Source: Streptomyces dengpaensis (GTDB lineage: Bacteria > Actinomycetota > Actinomycetes > Streptomycetales > Streptomycetaceae). Taken from it: DNA of 64,000 bases. The stretch covers positions 620,001 to 684,000 of the forward strand of contig NZ_CP026652.1 of assembly GCF_002946835.1 (NCBI RefSeq), in the 5' to 3' direction. The notes below the pieces were generated by a model. It worked only from the letters and a program-made list of their open reading frames with translations, did no database searches and was not told where the DNA came from. The translations under genes were made by a program, and so were the position numbers. Below are positions 53,508-62,273 of the stretch, in pieces. The stretch's first letter is position 1. Every line of letters begins with the position of its first letter.

Positions 53508-54530
53508 TCAGGTGGCGGTGGGGCCTTCGGTGTTGAGCAGCACGGCGGTCGAGGCGCGTTCGAGGACGAGGCCCTGTTCGACGGCCGCGCGGATCCCCGC
53601 GAACGATGCCGCGCCGCAGGGGCCGGACGCGACACCGAGGGCGGCCAGGTCGTGGGAAGCGCGCACGCTGTCGGCGTCGGAGACGGCGACAGCGGCGTCC
53701 AGACCGCCGCGGAGGAAGGGCCAGGCGATGCTGGACGGGGTTCCGCAATTGAGCCCCGCCATGATGGTGTCGCCGGTAGTCACGCTCATCGGCCGGCCGT
53801 GGACGAGGCTCGCCAGAACGCAGGACGCCGCTTCGGGTTCCACGGACAGCAGACGCGGACCCCGGGTACGGCGGCTGCGGTAGTGCGTGACCGCCGCCTG
53901 CGCGAGGGATCCCACACCGACCGGAACGGCCACGAGATCGGGCAACTCGACTCCCCCGGCGGCCAGTTGGGAGTCGATCTCGGCGAACAGGGTCGAGTAG
54001 CCCTCGACGATCCAGCCCGGGATCTCCTCGTAACCGGGCCACGCGGTGTCCTGCACCAGGACGGCGCCGGGATCCTCCGCGACCGCCGCGGCCCGGCGCA
54101 CCGCCTCGTCGTACGGGCCGTCCACCCGCGTCACCTGTGCCCCTTCCCGGGCGATGGCGTCCACGGCGCCCGGCCACACGCCCTTCGGCACGAGGACGTG
54201 GGCGCGCTGCCCGAGCAGACGGGCCATACGGGACACGGCCCGGCCGTGATTGCCGTCGGTGGCGGTGACGAGGGTGAGCGGACCATCGGCCGTGGCGAGG
54301 ATCCGGTGGATCGCCCAGGACGCCCCCAGCGCCTTGAAGGCGGGCAGACCGAGCCGGGACGACTCGTCCTTCACGAAGAGCCGGGCGACGCCCAACTCGG
54401 CGGCGACAGTGGGCAGTTCGATCAGGGGGGTGGGCGTACAACCGGGCAGGGAGGCATGGAAGGCGCGTACCTCGTCGGGGACCGGCGGGCAGGTCCAGTC
54501 CCGGGCGGCGGGCCTCATGAACAGCTGCAT
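53508..54530 (-). CDS. PLP-dependent lyase, diaminopropionate ammonia-lyase-like
   Basis: 340 residues from the ATG at 54530 (ATG 54518 also possible). Fold-type II PLP enzyme: catalytic Lys66 in GLPAFKALGAS, TDGNHGRAVSRMA (phosphate cup of substrate), GVGSLAQAAVTHYR (PLP phosphate loop) and the C-terminal GVASGPCGAAS. The FKxLGA motif and overall order agree with diaminopropionate ammonia-lyases, which are about 400 residues, so this is a shorter relative. Substrate uncertain. A 30-bp minisatellite lies directly upstream. Confidence 0.82.
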   Translation of the reverse strand: MQLFMRPAARDWTCPPVPDEVRAFHASLPGCTPTPLIELPTVAAELGVARLFVKDESSRLGLPAFKALGASWAIHRILATADGPLTLVTATDGNHGRAVSRMARLLGQRAHVLVPKGVWPGAVDAIAREGAQVTRVDGPYDEAVRRAAAVAEDPGAVLVQDTAWPGYEEIPGWIVEGYSTLFAEIDSQLAAGGVELPDLVAVPVGVGSLAQAAVTHYRSRRTRGPRLLSVEPEAASCVLASLVHGRPMSVTTGDTIMAGLNCGTPSSIAWPFLRGGLDAAVAVSDADSVRASHDLAALGVASGPCGAASFAGIRAAVEQGLVLERASTAVLLNTEGPTAT

Positions 54531-54610
54531 ACGACCGACCCGCGCCTGACGAGCATGTGCGTACGACCGACCTGCGCCCCACGCTCAGACGCACAGGCCC
54601 ACCACCACCT

Positions 54611-54730
54611 GCCTGGCGCACAGACCAGTGGGGCCACCGCGCCTGGCGCACAGACCAGTGGGGCCACCGCGCCTCGCGCACAGACCCGTGGGGCCACCGC
54701 GCCTCGCGCACAGACCCGTGGGCCTCCGCG
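54611..54730. repeat. 30-bp minisatellite, four units
   Basis: Four adjacent units at 54611, 54641, 54671 and 54701, each GCCT(G/C)GCGCACAGACC(A/C)GTG followed by GGGCCACCGC; the last unit is degraded at its end. Two sequence variants occur (units 1-2 and 3-4). It occupies the gap 54531-54775 between the PLP enzyme and the toxin gene. Confidence 0.92.
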
Positions 54731-54775
54731 CCCCTCGCGTACAGCCGCCACCGGCCACCGCGTCATCGGCCGGGC

Positions 54776-55153
54776 TCAGATCTGCCAGGACCGCAGCCGG
54801 TCCGCCGCGCCGTAGACATCCGCCTTGCCGGAGATCAGATCGCGGGCGAGGCCGACGAGCGCTCCGTACGGCGGGTCGATGCCGACGCCGCTGACGAACA
54901 TGTACGCGACCGCCGCCGAGCAGGCGAAGCGGGCGTTGGCGGCCGGCAACGGCTTCAGCAGGGCCAGGGTGTGCAGGAGCGCGGCGGCGCGCCAGGCCGG
55001 GTCGGAGTCGACGCCGAGGCGGGGCGGGTCGACCCGGTGCCGGGCCACGGCGGCGACGAGCGCCGAGAAGTCGTTGACCGTGGGCTGGTCGGGCAGGACC
55101 TCTTCGTGTCGCTGGAGGAGCCAGGGCACGTCGATATGGATGACGGGAGCCAT
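54776..55153 (-). CDS. Doc/Fic-like toxin, altered active motif
   Basis: 125 residues, 3 bp after the antitoxin gene. The Fic fold is suggested by the pattern around LKPLPAANARFACSAAVAYMF: the family has HxFx(D/E)(G/A)N(K/G)R, as in phage P1 Doc. Here the position of the catalytic His is Lys67; Asn73 and Arg75 are kept. Doc inactivates EF-Tu by phosphorylation. With the His replaced, either the activity differs or the protein is a non-catalytic derivative; similar proteins are annotated as Doc toxins in Streptomyces. Confidence 0.75.
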   Translation of the reverse strand: MAPVIHIDVPWLLQRHEEVLPDQPTVNDFSALVAAVARHRVDPPRLGVDSDPAWRAAALLHTLALLKPLPAANARFACSAAVAYMFVSGVGIDPPYGALVGLARDLISGKADVYGAADRLRSWQI

Positions 55154-55156
55154 CGG

Positions 55157-55402
55157 TCAGGCGACCCGCCCCTCGCCCTTGGCGGGTGGTTCGTCCTCGG
55201 GGAAGGCGGCGGCGAACTCGTCCGCGTGCGCGGCGAAGAAGCGGCGGAAAACCTCCGCACCCTCCTGCAGCGCCCGGTGCCGCACGATGTCGGCCGCGGC
55301 CGCCTCCCGCACCAGGGCCTTCATCGACGTACCGCGCTCTTTGGCTATCTGCCGCAGGTCTTCTAGCTCGCGGTCGCTGAACTCCACGTTGAGAGCTGGC
55401 AT
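55157..55402 (-). CDS. Antitoxin with ribbon-helix-helix-like N-terminus
   Basis: 81 residues. The N-terminal NVEFSDRELEDLRQIAKERGTSMKALVREA is typical of ribbon-helix-helix antitoxins; the charged C-terminal tail probably wraps around the toxin. It lies directly upstream of the Doc-like gene and behind a pair of inverted repeats (55412-55436), fitting autoregulation. Confidence 0.82.
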   Translation of the reverse strand: MPALNVEFSDRELEDLRQIAKERGTSMKALVREAAAADIVRHRALQEGAEVFRRFFAAHADEFAAAFPEDEPPAKGEGRVA

Positions 55403-55411
55403 GCCCTCACG

Positions 55412-55436
55412 GTACCGCGAAGGTACTTACTGGTAA
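55412..55436. promoter_or_regulatory. Operator candidates of the toxin-antitoxin operon
   Basis: Two adjacent inverted repeats: GTACC-GCGAA-GGTAC (55412-55426) and TTAC-TG-GTAA (55427-55436), 10-34 bp before the antitoxin start, in an AT-rich spot. A ribbon-helix-helix dimer could bind either. Confidence 0.55.
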
Positions 55437-55522
55437 ATAATCCCAGCTCAATTGCAGCCCCGGGCGGTACCGGCGAGGTCCGGTCCGCGGCGCGAGGCAC
55501 GGGGCCGCATCGCCCGCCGGCA

Positions 55523-55837
55523 TCAGCGCGGCTGCCGGCGCGCCGCCTCCGTCAGCGACAGCCAGTGCGCCGACGCGGTGAGCGGCAGGCAGATCCAGTC
55601 CTTCATGGGGCGGCCACCCATGGGGTCGAAGAGATGCGTACCGGAGAGGGCGAGCGCCTCGGCGTGTTCGGGGGTGTCGCGGTGCAGGCGGACGACGAGT
55701 TCGCCTTCGTGGAGGCCGACGAACGCCTTGCCGTTCGGGTCCTTCAGACAGGGCATCCCGAACATCTTGGAGAGCTTCGCCCCGCGTGGTGCGAGGTCCT
55801 CGGCGAGACCGGCGAACAGCTGGTCCGCGTCGGCCAT
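55523..55837 (-). CDS. TfoX N-terminal domain-like protein
   Basis: 104 residues; the ATG shares one base with the preceding stop (TGATG). The TfoX/Sxy N-domain pattern is seen in KLSKMFGMPCLKDPNGKAFVGLHEGELVVRL. Such stand-alone proteins are of unknown role; they are unlikely to act in competence here. Operon with the TIGR03086 protein. Confidence 0.8.
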   Translation of the reverse strand: MADADQLFAGLAEDLAPRGAKLSKMFGMPCLKDPNGKAFVGLHEGELVVRLHRDTPEHAEALALSGTHLFDPMGGRPMKDWICLPLTASAHWLSLTEAARRQPR

Positions 55838-56409
55838 CAGGCGGCCTTCCGTCCGGTGAAGGCGAGCAGGCGCTCCAGCGGGGTGGCGTCGGCGGCGGGC
55901 TCGATCTCGGGGCCGAAGGCTCCGTTCGCGCGGGCGCCGTCGGCGATCTGCGTGGCGACCGCGGTCGCGGTGGCGACCACGTCGTCGTCGGCTGTGAAGG
56001 GCTGGCCGGTGGCGGTGGCCAGGTCCCAGCCGTGCACGGTCAGCTCCATGATGGTGATCATCCCGGCGAACGGCGCGGGGTAGGTGTTCGACGCGAAGGG
56101 CGTCTCGCCCTCCCAGGCGCTCGGTACGGCCCACGCGGCGGTGAGCCGGTCGGCGAGCGGCGGGAAGACCACCCAGGGCGCCTCGGTCAGCTCCGTCGGC
56201 GCGTCGGCGGGGAGCTGCTCCTTCCCCGCGGCGTGGGCGCTCATCACGAGCGTGGCGAGCAGGTGCTCGCTGAGCTGGTGGACATCGAAGTCGGCGCAGG
56301 GCGTGGGGAGTTCGCGCTTGCCGGTGAGGGCGGGCTGCTGGACGTGCGCGACGAGGTTCCGGGCGGCGCGGGCGAGCTGGTCGGCGAGCTCGACGGGGGT
56401 GGCGTTCAT
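55837..56409 (-). CDS. TIGR03086-family metal-binding protein (DinB/mycothiol isomerase fold)
   Basis: 190 residues. The DinB-like four-helix fold has the typical TPCADFDVHQLSEHLLATL near residue 40 (His48 and others) and ITIMELTVHGWDLATATGQP near residue 115, the metal-binding histidines of the mycothiol-dependent maleylpyruvate isomerase family. Often involved in thiol transfer. Function here unknown. Confidence 0.88.
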   Translation of the reverse strand: MNATPVELADQLARAARNLVAHVQQPALTGKRELPTPCADFDVHQLSEHLLATLVMSAHAAGKEQLPADAPTELTEAPWVVFPPLADRLTAAWAVPSAWEGETPFASNTYPAPFAGMITIMELTVHGWDLATATGQPFTADDDVVATATAVATQIADGARANGAFGPEIEPAADATPLERLLAFTGRKAA

Positions 56410-56502
56410 GGCGGTTGCTCCTGTTCGGATGGGGCTGATGCGTCGACGAGAGGACTGATCAGCAAGGGGTTCTGCAAGGGGTTCAGCAGGGACTGACTCG
56501 GC

Positions 56503-56919
56503 TCAGCCGAAAAAAGGAGCGGGCTTGCCCGTCTCCGCGTACGCCTTGAGCGCCGTGAACTTCGTGGCCCACCCATAGGTGAAGTGGCGAAAGGCGTCGT
56601 CCTGGGCCGGGAACCCGGCGTGCGTGAAGCGCAGCAGGACCCCGCCCTCGGGGACGTCGAGGATCTCGTACGTCTGCGTGGTGCCGGCCCACGGCCCGTT
56701 CTCACCGTCCAGGACCAGGCGCCGGTCGCCGGACTCGGTGATCCGCAGCCGCCAGGGCTCCGGCACGCCGGGGAAGCTCAGCGCGTGCTCCGCACCGACG
56801 CCCTCCCCTATCTCCGCGTCGGCCGTGAACCAGCCGCGTACGCCGGTTTCGGTGGCGATGGCTTCGCGGACAGTGTCCGCCTCGGCCTCGATGGTCAGCT
56901 GCATCGCGATGTCGGCCAT
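56503..56919 (-). CDS. SRPBCC (AHSA1-type) protein
   Basis: 138 residues. Fold shown by LTIEAEADTVREAIATETGVRGWFTADAEIG and FTHAGFPAQDDAFRHFTYGW. Together with the divergent ArsR/SRPBCC pair at 57038-57804, three genes around a shared promoter region form a common actinobacterial arrangement. Confidence 0.87.
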   Translation of the reverse strand: MADIAMQLTIEAEADTVREAIATETGVRGWFTADAEIGEGVGAEHALSFPGVPEPWRLRITESGDRRLVLDGENGPWAGTTQTYEILDVPEGGVLLRFTHAGFPAQDDAFRHFTYGWATKFTALKAYAETGKPAPFFG

Positions 56920-56975
56920 CGGATGTCCTCTCAGAGCATGTCGGTTGTGTCCGGGATCGCCCGGACTTCATTCTT

Positions 56976-57033
56976 TAGCCGACACTAAAATAAGAGACGG
57001 AGGAGCGCAAGTTCTAGCCGTGACTAAAATAAG
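56976..57033. promoter_or_regulatory. Two near-identical 19-bp direct repeats in the divergent ArsR promoter
   Basis: TAGCCG(AC/TG)ACTAAAATAAG at 56976-56994 and 57015-57033, 39 bp apart. Each contains a partial palindrome TTTAG/CTAAA or CTAG/CTAA. They lie between the SRPBCC gene and ArsR and are strongly AT-rich; the second copy ends 4 bp before the ArsR start codon. Very likely ArsR operators. Confidence 0.7.
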
Positions 57034-57037
57034 CAGC

Positions 57038-57349
57038 GTGGATCAGGTGAAGGCGATCAGCGAGCCGCGGCGGCGGGCGATTCTGCAGCTCGTGTGGCAC
57101 GACGAGCTGTCGGCGGGAGACATCGCCGAGCGCTTCGACGTCACCTTCGGCGCGGTCTCCCAGCATCTGAAAGTGCTCCGCGAGGCGGGCCTGGTCGTCG
57201 TCCGGAAGGACGGCACCAAGCGGTACTACCGCGCGGACCGTGCTGGGATGGGACCGCTGGCCGCCTACCTGGAATCGATGTGGGGCGACTCGCTGGACGC
57301 CCTGGCCGCGCTCGCCGAACAGGCCGAGCGGGAGGAGGAGCACAAGTGA
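57038..57349 (+). CDS. ArsR-family transcriptional regulator
   Basis: 103 residues; GTG start at 57038. Winged helix-turn-helix: EPRRRAILQLVWHDELSAGDIAERF, FGAVSQHLKVLREAGLV. No metal-binding cysteines. Its stop overlaps the next GTG (GTGA), so it is translationally coupled to the SRPBCC gene. Confidence 0.9.
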   Translation: MDQVKAISEPRRRAILQLVWHDELSAGDIAERFDVTFGAVSQHLKVLREAGLVVVRKDGTKRYYRADRAGMGPLAAYLESMWGDSLDALAALAEQAEREEEHK

Positions 57350-57804
57350 CGATCACCCCCGACGGCTCCGTCGTCGTACAACGGCACATCAAGGCCCGCC
57401 CGGAGACCGTGTTCTCCTTCTTCACCGACACCGAGCGATGGCTGTCCTGGCAGGGCATGGAGGGCGTCTTCGACCCGACGCCCGGGGGCGCGTACCGGAT
57501 GCGGGTCGTCGGTGACGCCACCGCTTCCGGGCGCTTCGAGGAGGTCGAGCCGTACACGCGGATCGTCTTCACCTGGGGCTGGGAGAACGAGGGCGATCCG
57601 GTGCCGCCCGGCAGCAGCCGGGTCGAGGTCACCTTCGCCCCCGAGCCGGACGGCACCCTGCTCACGCTCACCCACTCCGGCCTGCCCGAACCGGCCCGCG
57701 AGCCGCACCAGGAGGGCTGGGAGCACTACCTCGACCGGCTCGCCGTACGGGCGCCCGGCGGCGACCCCGGCCCGGACAGCTGGATGGAGCCGAAGCCCGC
57801 CTGA
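57346..57804 (+). CDS. SRPBCC (AHSA1-type) protein
   Basis: 152 residues; GTG start overlapping the ArsR stop. RHIKARPETVFSFFTDTERWLSW, then GGAYRMRVVGD, IVFTWGWENEG and LTHSGLPEPA give the START/AHSA1 pattern. With the preceding ArsR it forms a two-gene unit; similar units have been linked to small-molecule stress responses. Confidence 0.88.
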   Translation: MTITPDGSVVVQRHIKARPETVFSFFTDTERWLSWQGMEGVFDPTPGGAYRMRVVGDATASGRFEEVEPYTRIVFTWGWENEGDPVPPGSSRVEVTFAPEPDGTLLTLTHSGLPEPAREPHQEGWEHYLDRLAVRAPGGDPGPDSWMEPKPA

Positions 57805-57937
57805 GCGCGCGCCGCACCGAAGGACAAGTCGGCAAAGAGCACCGGCCTGAGATGTACGTCACACTTCACCCGTCGGATGTCACATTCGGACCCCGTTTTC
57901 CCCTCGCAGTAGTGAGCGCATCAAGGGGAGGCGAGGC

Positions 57938-58057
57938 ATGTCCGAATGCACCAGGGCAGGGACCGGCAGCACGACATCCGGCAGGGGTGGGACGCGGCTG
58001 TTCAAAAAGTTCGTCCACGTACGGCGGGACGAGATAGCGGCCGGTGAGCGCCCGTGA
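57938..58057 (+). CDS. Possible 39-residue basic peptide, coupled to qcrB
   Basis: ATG at 57938, stop TGA at 58055-58057. It has a good ribosome binding site (AAGGGGAGG, about 7 nt upstream) and its stop overlaps the GTG start of qcrB (GTGA at 58054-58057). The peptide has a Gly/Ser/Thr-rich N-terminal half and a basic C-terminal half (LFKKFVHVRRDEIAAGERP), with no membrane helix. It may be a real small protein or only a leader that sets qcrB translation. Confidence 0.45.
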   Translation: MSECTRAGTGSTTSGRGGTRLFKKFVHVRRDEIAAGERP

Positions 58058-59664
58058 CGTCGACCGGTCAAACCGCCACGCGTCCCAGCGCGCGTTCCGC
58101 CGGGAAGGCATCCTCAGGCGAGCGCGTCGCCGACTGGTTCGACGGCCGGCTCGGCGTCTACTCCCTCGGCAAGCGGTACCTCCGCAAGGTCTTCCCGGAC
58201 CACTGGTCCTTCCTGCTCGGCGAGATCTGCCTCTACAGCTTCCTCGTCCTCATCCTCACGGGCGTCTATCTCACGCTGTTCTTCCATCCGTCGATGAACG
58301 AGGTGGTCTACCACGGCAGTTACGTCCCGCTGAACGGCATCCGCATGTCCGAGGCCTACGCCTCGACGCTGGACATCAGCTTCGACGTGCGCGGCGGGCT
58401 GCTGATCCGGCAGATCCACCACTGGGCCGCGCTGATCTTCCTCGGCGGAATGCTGGTGCACATGATGCGGCACTTCTTCACGGGCTCGTTCCGCAAGCCC
58501 CGTGAGGTGAACTGGCTGTTCGGCTGGACGCTGCTGTTCCTCGGCTTGTTCGAGGGACTGTTCGGCTACTCGCTGCCGGACGATCTGCTGTCCGGGACCG
58601 GGCTGCGGTTCGTGGAGGGGGCGACCCTGTCGGTGCCGATCGTCGGCACGTATCTGTCGATGTTCCTCTTCGGCGGGGAGTTCCCCGGAGACGACATCGT
58701 CGCCCGCTTCTACTCGCTGCATGTCCTGCTGATTCCGGGGATCATGGCGGCCCTCGTCGTGGCCCATCTGATCCTGGTCGTCTACCACAAGCACACCCAG
58801 TTCGGCGGACCGGGAAAGACCGAACGCAACGTCGTGGGACCGCCGTTCCTGCCGGTCTACATGGCGAAGGCGGGCGGCTTCTTCTTCCTGGTGTTCGGTT
58901 TCATCGCGCTGATCTCGGCGGTCGCGACCATCAACCCGGTCTGGACGTACGGCCCTTACCGTGCCGACCAGGTGTCGACCGGCGCCCAGCCGGACTGGTA
59001 CCTGGGCTTCGCGGAAGGGCTGGTCCGCATCATGCCGGGCTGGGAGATCACCATGGCGGGGCACACGCTGGTGCTCGGCGTGCTCATCCCCATCCTCGTC
59101 TTCCCGCTGCTCCTCATCCTCATCGGGGTCTATCCGTTCATCGAGGCCAAGGTCACCGGAGACCGGCGCGAGCACCATCTGCTGGACCGCCCGCGCAACC
59201 GGCCGGTCCGCACCTCCCTCGGGACGGCGTGGATCAGCGTCTATCTGATCCTGCTCGCCGGCGGCGGCAACGACATCGTGGCGACACGCTTCCATCTGTC
59301 GATCAACACCGTGACCTGGGCCGTGCGCATAGCCCTGTTCCTGGTACCCGTCGTCGTCTTCGCCGTCACCCGCCGCATCTGCCTGGGGCTGCAGCTACGG
59401 GACCGGGAGCTGGTGGCGCACGGCCGTGCGACCGGCATCATCAAGCGCCTGCCGCACGGCGAGTACGTCGAGGTGCACCGGCCTCTCAGCCCGGCCGAAC
59501 TCCACACCCTGACCGAGCACGAGCACCGGGAGCTCTCAGGCCACCGGGACCTCCAGACGGCAGATTCGCAGCCCGCCGTCGGCGGCTCCGTCGATCAGCA
59601 CCGAGCTACGGGTGACCGTCCTGACGGCTCTCCCGCGTCGGGAGTCGTCGGCCATCCCAACTGA
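58054..59664 (+). CDS. qcrB: Cytochrome b subunit of a bc1-type complex (orphan qcrB)
   Basis: 536 residues; GTG start. Eight or nine membrane helices. Haem ligands: His in RQIHHWAALIFLGG and HMMRHF, and in SLHVLLIPG and VVAHLILV. The quinol-site motif is PDWY (AQPDWYLGF), the actinobacterial form of PEWY. The usual qcrCA genes (cytochrome c and Rieske) are not adjacent, so this is an extra copy. The C-terminal about 70 residues are hydrophilic. It may replace QcrB in some state or have an unlinked partner. Confidence 0.88.
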   Translation: MTSTGQTATRPSARSAGKASSGERVADWFDGRLGVYSLGKRYLRKVFPDHWSFLLGEICLYSFLVLILTGVYLTLFFHPSMNEVVYHGSYVPLNGIRMSEAYASTLDISFDVRGGLLIRQIHHWAALIFLGGMLVHMMRHFFTGSFRKPREVNWLFGWTLLFLGLFEGLFGYSLPDDLLSGTGLRFVEGATLSVPIVGTYLSMFLFGGEFPGDDIVARFYSLHVLLIPGIMAALVVAHLILVVYHKHTQFGGPGKTERNVVGPPFLPVYMAKAGGFFFLVFGFIALISAVATINPVWTYGPYRADQVSTGAQPDWYLGFAEGLVRIMPGWEITMAGHTLVLGVLIPILVFPLLLILIGVYPFIEAKVTGDRREHHLLDRPRNRPVRTSLGTAWISVYLILLAGGGNDIVATRFHLSINTVTWAVRIALFLVPVVVFAVTRRICLGLQLRDRELVAHGRATGIIKRLPHGEYVEVHRPLSPAELHTLTEHEHRELSGHRDLQTADSQPAVGGSVDQHRATGDRPDGSPASGVVGHPN

Positions 59665-59896
59665 TCGTGAGCCAACGGATTCTGACGGTGTAACATGCGC
59701 TTGTGTCAAGGCTCCGGCACGCACGTCCGACCCACACCCCGCATCGGCCGGAGACCCGCCTTGCGGACATGCCACGTCGGCGGTCCGGGGGCGGGTGGGC
59801 GGTTCGCGTCGCAGGGTGCGGAGTGCGCCTACGCACTAGGCTGGAAACCGAGCGAGGCGCTTGTTCACTGTGAGTGTGCGCAATGGAGTGGCGACG

Positions 59897-62269
59897 ATGA
59901 CCCCGGTCCACCCCCTCGACGAGGCCGCCACGGCACGGGCAGTCATCGCTGAGAACGGCACCCTGATCCACTGGAGCGAGGGGGCCCGCCGCCTGCTGGG
60001 GTACGCGCCGGAGGAGGTCGAGGGCCGCCCCGCGGCGGACCTGCTGGACCCGTCGGGCGGCGCCGCGCCGGCCGAACCCACCGGCGACATCTGGAACGGC
60101 ACTCTCTCGCTGCGTCACCGCGACGGACACACTCTCTCCGTGTGGCTGCTCGCCCATCGCAGGGAAGCGAAGGACGAATGGCTCGTGGTCACCCCGGTGC
60201 AGGTCGCGCCGCCGCGCCCACCGGACGACCCGCTGGTCAAGGCGGTGTTCACACAGGCGCCCTGCGCCATGGCCGCCTACGACGAACGGCTGCGGCTGTA
60301 CGCGCAGAACGACGCGATGGCCGATGTCGTCGGTCTCCCGGAGGCGCGCATCCGAGGCCTGAGGATCTCCGAGATCGGCGGCACGCAGGTGAGCGAGCAG
60401 CTCGAGGAGGACATGCTCGGCGTGTTCCTCTCCGGCGTGGGCCGCGACGTGGAGACATACACGCGCACGGGCGGCGAGAACCGCGCGCACGCCTGGCTGC
60501 TGCGGTTCGCCCCGCTGACCGATGCCGAGGGCCAGGTACGCGGCGTGTCCCTGGCCGCGCACGACTTCACCGAGCGGTACAGGGACAGGGAGCGACTGCA
60601 ACTGCTCAACGAGGCGAGCATGCGCATCGGCAGCACCCTCGACGTCACCCGGACGGCCCAAGAGCTCGTCGACGTCTTCGTGCCCGCCCTCGCCGACTTC
60701 GCCGGCGTGGATCTGCTGGATCCGCCGGAACACGGCGGCGAGCCGCACGCCGCGCCGCCGAGCACCCCGATCACGCTCCGCCGCGCCGCCCATCGGTCCG
60801 TGACCCCTGGCTCTCCGGAGGCGTCGGTCATACTCGGCGAGGCCGACGTCTACCCCGCCTCCTCACCGCAGGCCAACGCACTGGTCACCGGCCGGACGAT
60901 CGCGGCACCGGACGCGACCACCACGCCGGAGGAGTGGGTGGCCTGGGACAAACGCCGGGGCGAGCGCTTCGCGAAGCACGGCGTCCACACCACCATGTGG
61001 GTGCCCATCCAGGCCCGGGGCCAGACCCTGGGCGTGGTCGTACTCGCCCGCTTCCGGCGGCCCGATCCCTTCACCCCCGACGACGTCTCGCTCGCGGAGG
61101 AGGTCACGGCCAGGGCCGCTGTCTGTCTCGACAATGCCCAGCGCTTCGCCCGCGAGCGCAAGACCGCGCTGGCCCTGCAGCGCAGCCTGCTGCCCCGCTC
61201 ACTCCCCCGGACGGCGGCCCTGGAGGCGGCCTCGCGCTACCTTCCCGCGGCACGTGCCGGGGTGGGCGGCGACTGGTTCGACGTGATTCCGCTGTCCGGG
61301 ATGCGGGTCGCCATGGTCGTCGGCGATGTCGTCGGCCACGGCATCCAGGCCTCGGCGGCCATGGGGCGGCTGCGCACGGCCGTCCGCACGCTCGCCGACA
61401 TCGACCTGGCTCCGGACGAGTTGCTCACGCACCTGGACGACCTCGTCGTACGACTGTCCGTGGAGGCCGGTTCCGGCACCACCGGTGAGTTCGGCGCCAC
61501 CTGCCTGTACGCGGTGTACGACCCGGTCTCCCGGCGCTGCACCCTCGCCCGGGCGGGGCATCCGCCGCCCTTCATCGTCCCTCCGAACGGTCTGCCGCGG
61601 GAGATCGACCTCCCGGCGGGGCCGCCGCTGGGCCTGGGGGGACTGCCGTTCGAGTCCGTAGAACTCGAACTGAGCGAAGGCACGGTGCTGGCCCTGTACA
61701 CAGACGGGCTGCTCTGGACCCCTGGGCGGGACCTCGACGTCGGCCGCGCCCTGCTGTCCCGGGCCCTGGAACAGTCGTCACATTCCCTGGAATGGGCGTG
61801 TCATGCGATCCTGCAGGCGCTGCTGCCGGTGGGTGGCGCCACGGACGACGTGGCCCTGCTGCTCGCCCGCACGCACGGGCTGGCGGCATCCCACGTGGCG
61901 ACCTGGGACGTTCCCGCCGACCCTGCCCACGTCGCGCCGATCCGCAAAAAGGTGATCGAACAGCTCGACGCCTGGGGGCTGAGCGAGGCGACGTTCACGG
62001 CCGAGCTCGTGGTGAGCGAACTGGTCACCAATGCCATCCGGTACGGCGAGCCGCCCATTCGGCTGCGTCTCCTTCACGACGCCACCACCCTGATCTGCGA
62101 GGTCTCCGACAGGAGCCACACCGCCCCGCATCTGCGCCGGGCGAAGGTCTTCGACGAGGGGGGCCGCGGGCTGCTGCTCGTCGCCCAGCTCACCCAGCGC
62201 TGGGGCAGTCGGTACACGGCCGAAGGCAAGACGATCTGGGCGGAGTTGGCGCTGCTCGGGGAGGCCTGA
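59897..62269 (+). CDS. Multidomain SpoIIE-type PP2C phosphatase (PAS-PAS-GAF-PP2C-HATPase)
   Basis: 790 residues from the ATG at 59897, with GGAG 8 nt upstream; TTG 59861 and GTG starts are possible. Order: PAS (1-100; IHWSEGARRLLGYAPEEVEG), PAS (110-245), GAF (250-420), SpoIIE phosphatase (430-660; GGDWFDVIPLSG and VVGDVVGHG) and HATPase_c (665-790; ELVVSELVTNAIRYG, GGRGLLLVAQL). Same architecture class as the protein at 28335-30773. It may control an anti-sigma factor network with light or redox input through PAS (inference). Confidence 0.9.
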   Translation: MTPVHPLDEAATARAVIAENGTLIHWSEGARRLLGYAPEEVEGRPAADLLDPSGGAAPAEPTGDIWNGTLSLRHRDGHTLSVWLLAHRREAKDEWLVVTPVQVAPPRPPDDPLVKAVFTQAPCAMAAYDERLRLYAQNDAMADVVGLPEARIRGLRISEIGGTQVSEQLEEDMLGVFLSGVGRDVETYTRTGGENRAHAWLLRFAPLTDAEGQVRGVSLAAHDFTERYRDRERLQLLNEASMRIGSTLDVTRTAQELVDVFVPALADFAGVDLLDPPEHGGEPHAAPPSTPITLRRAAHRSVTPGSPEASVILGEADVYPASSPQANALVTGRTIAAPDATTTPEEWVAWDKRRGERFAKHGVHTTMWVPIQARGQTLGVVVLARFRRPDPFTPDDVSLAEEVTARAAVCLDNAQRFARERKTALALQRSLLPRSLPRTAALEAASRYLPAARAGVGGDWFDVIPLSGMRVAMVVGDVVGHGIQASAAMGRLRTAVRTLADIDLAPDELLTHLDDLVVRLSVEAGSGTTGEFGATCLYAVYDPVSRRCTLARAGHPPPFIVPPNGLPREIDLPAGPPLGLGGLPFESVELELSEGTVLALYTDGLLWTPGRDLDVGRALLSRALEQSSHSLEWACHAILQALLPVGGATDDVALLLARTHGLAASHVATWDVPADPAHVAPIRKKVIEQLDAWGLSEATFTAELVVSELVTNAIRYGEPPIRLRLLHDATTLICEVSDRSHTAPHLRRAKVFDEGGRGLLLVAQLTQRWGSRYTAEGKTIWAELALLGEA

Positions 62270-62273
62270 CACA

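Noticed and set aside
54515..54775. Small repeat proteins encoded by the 30-bp minisatellite
   Set aside because: The unit length is a multiple of three, so every frame stays open; no ribosome binding site or conserved feature supports any of them.
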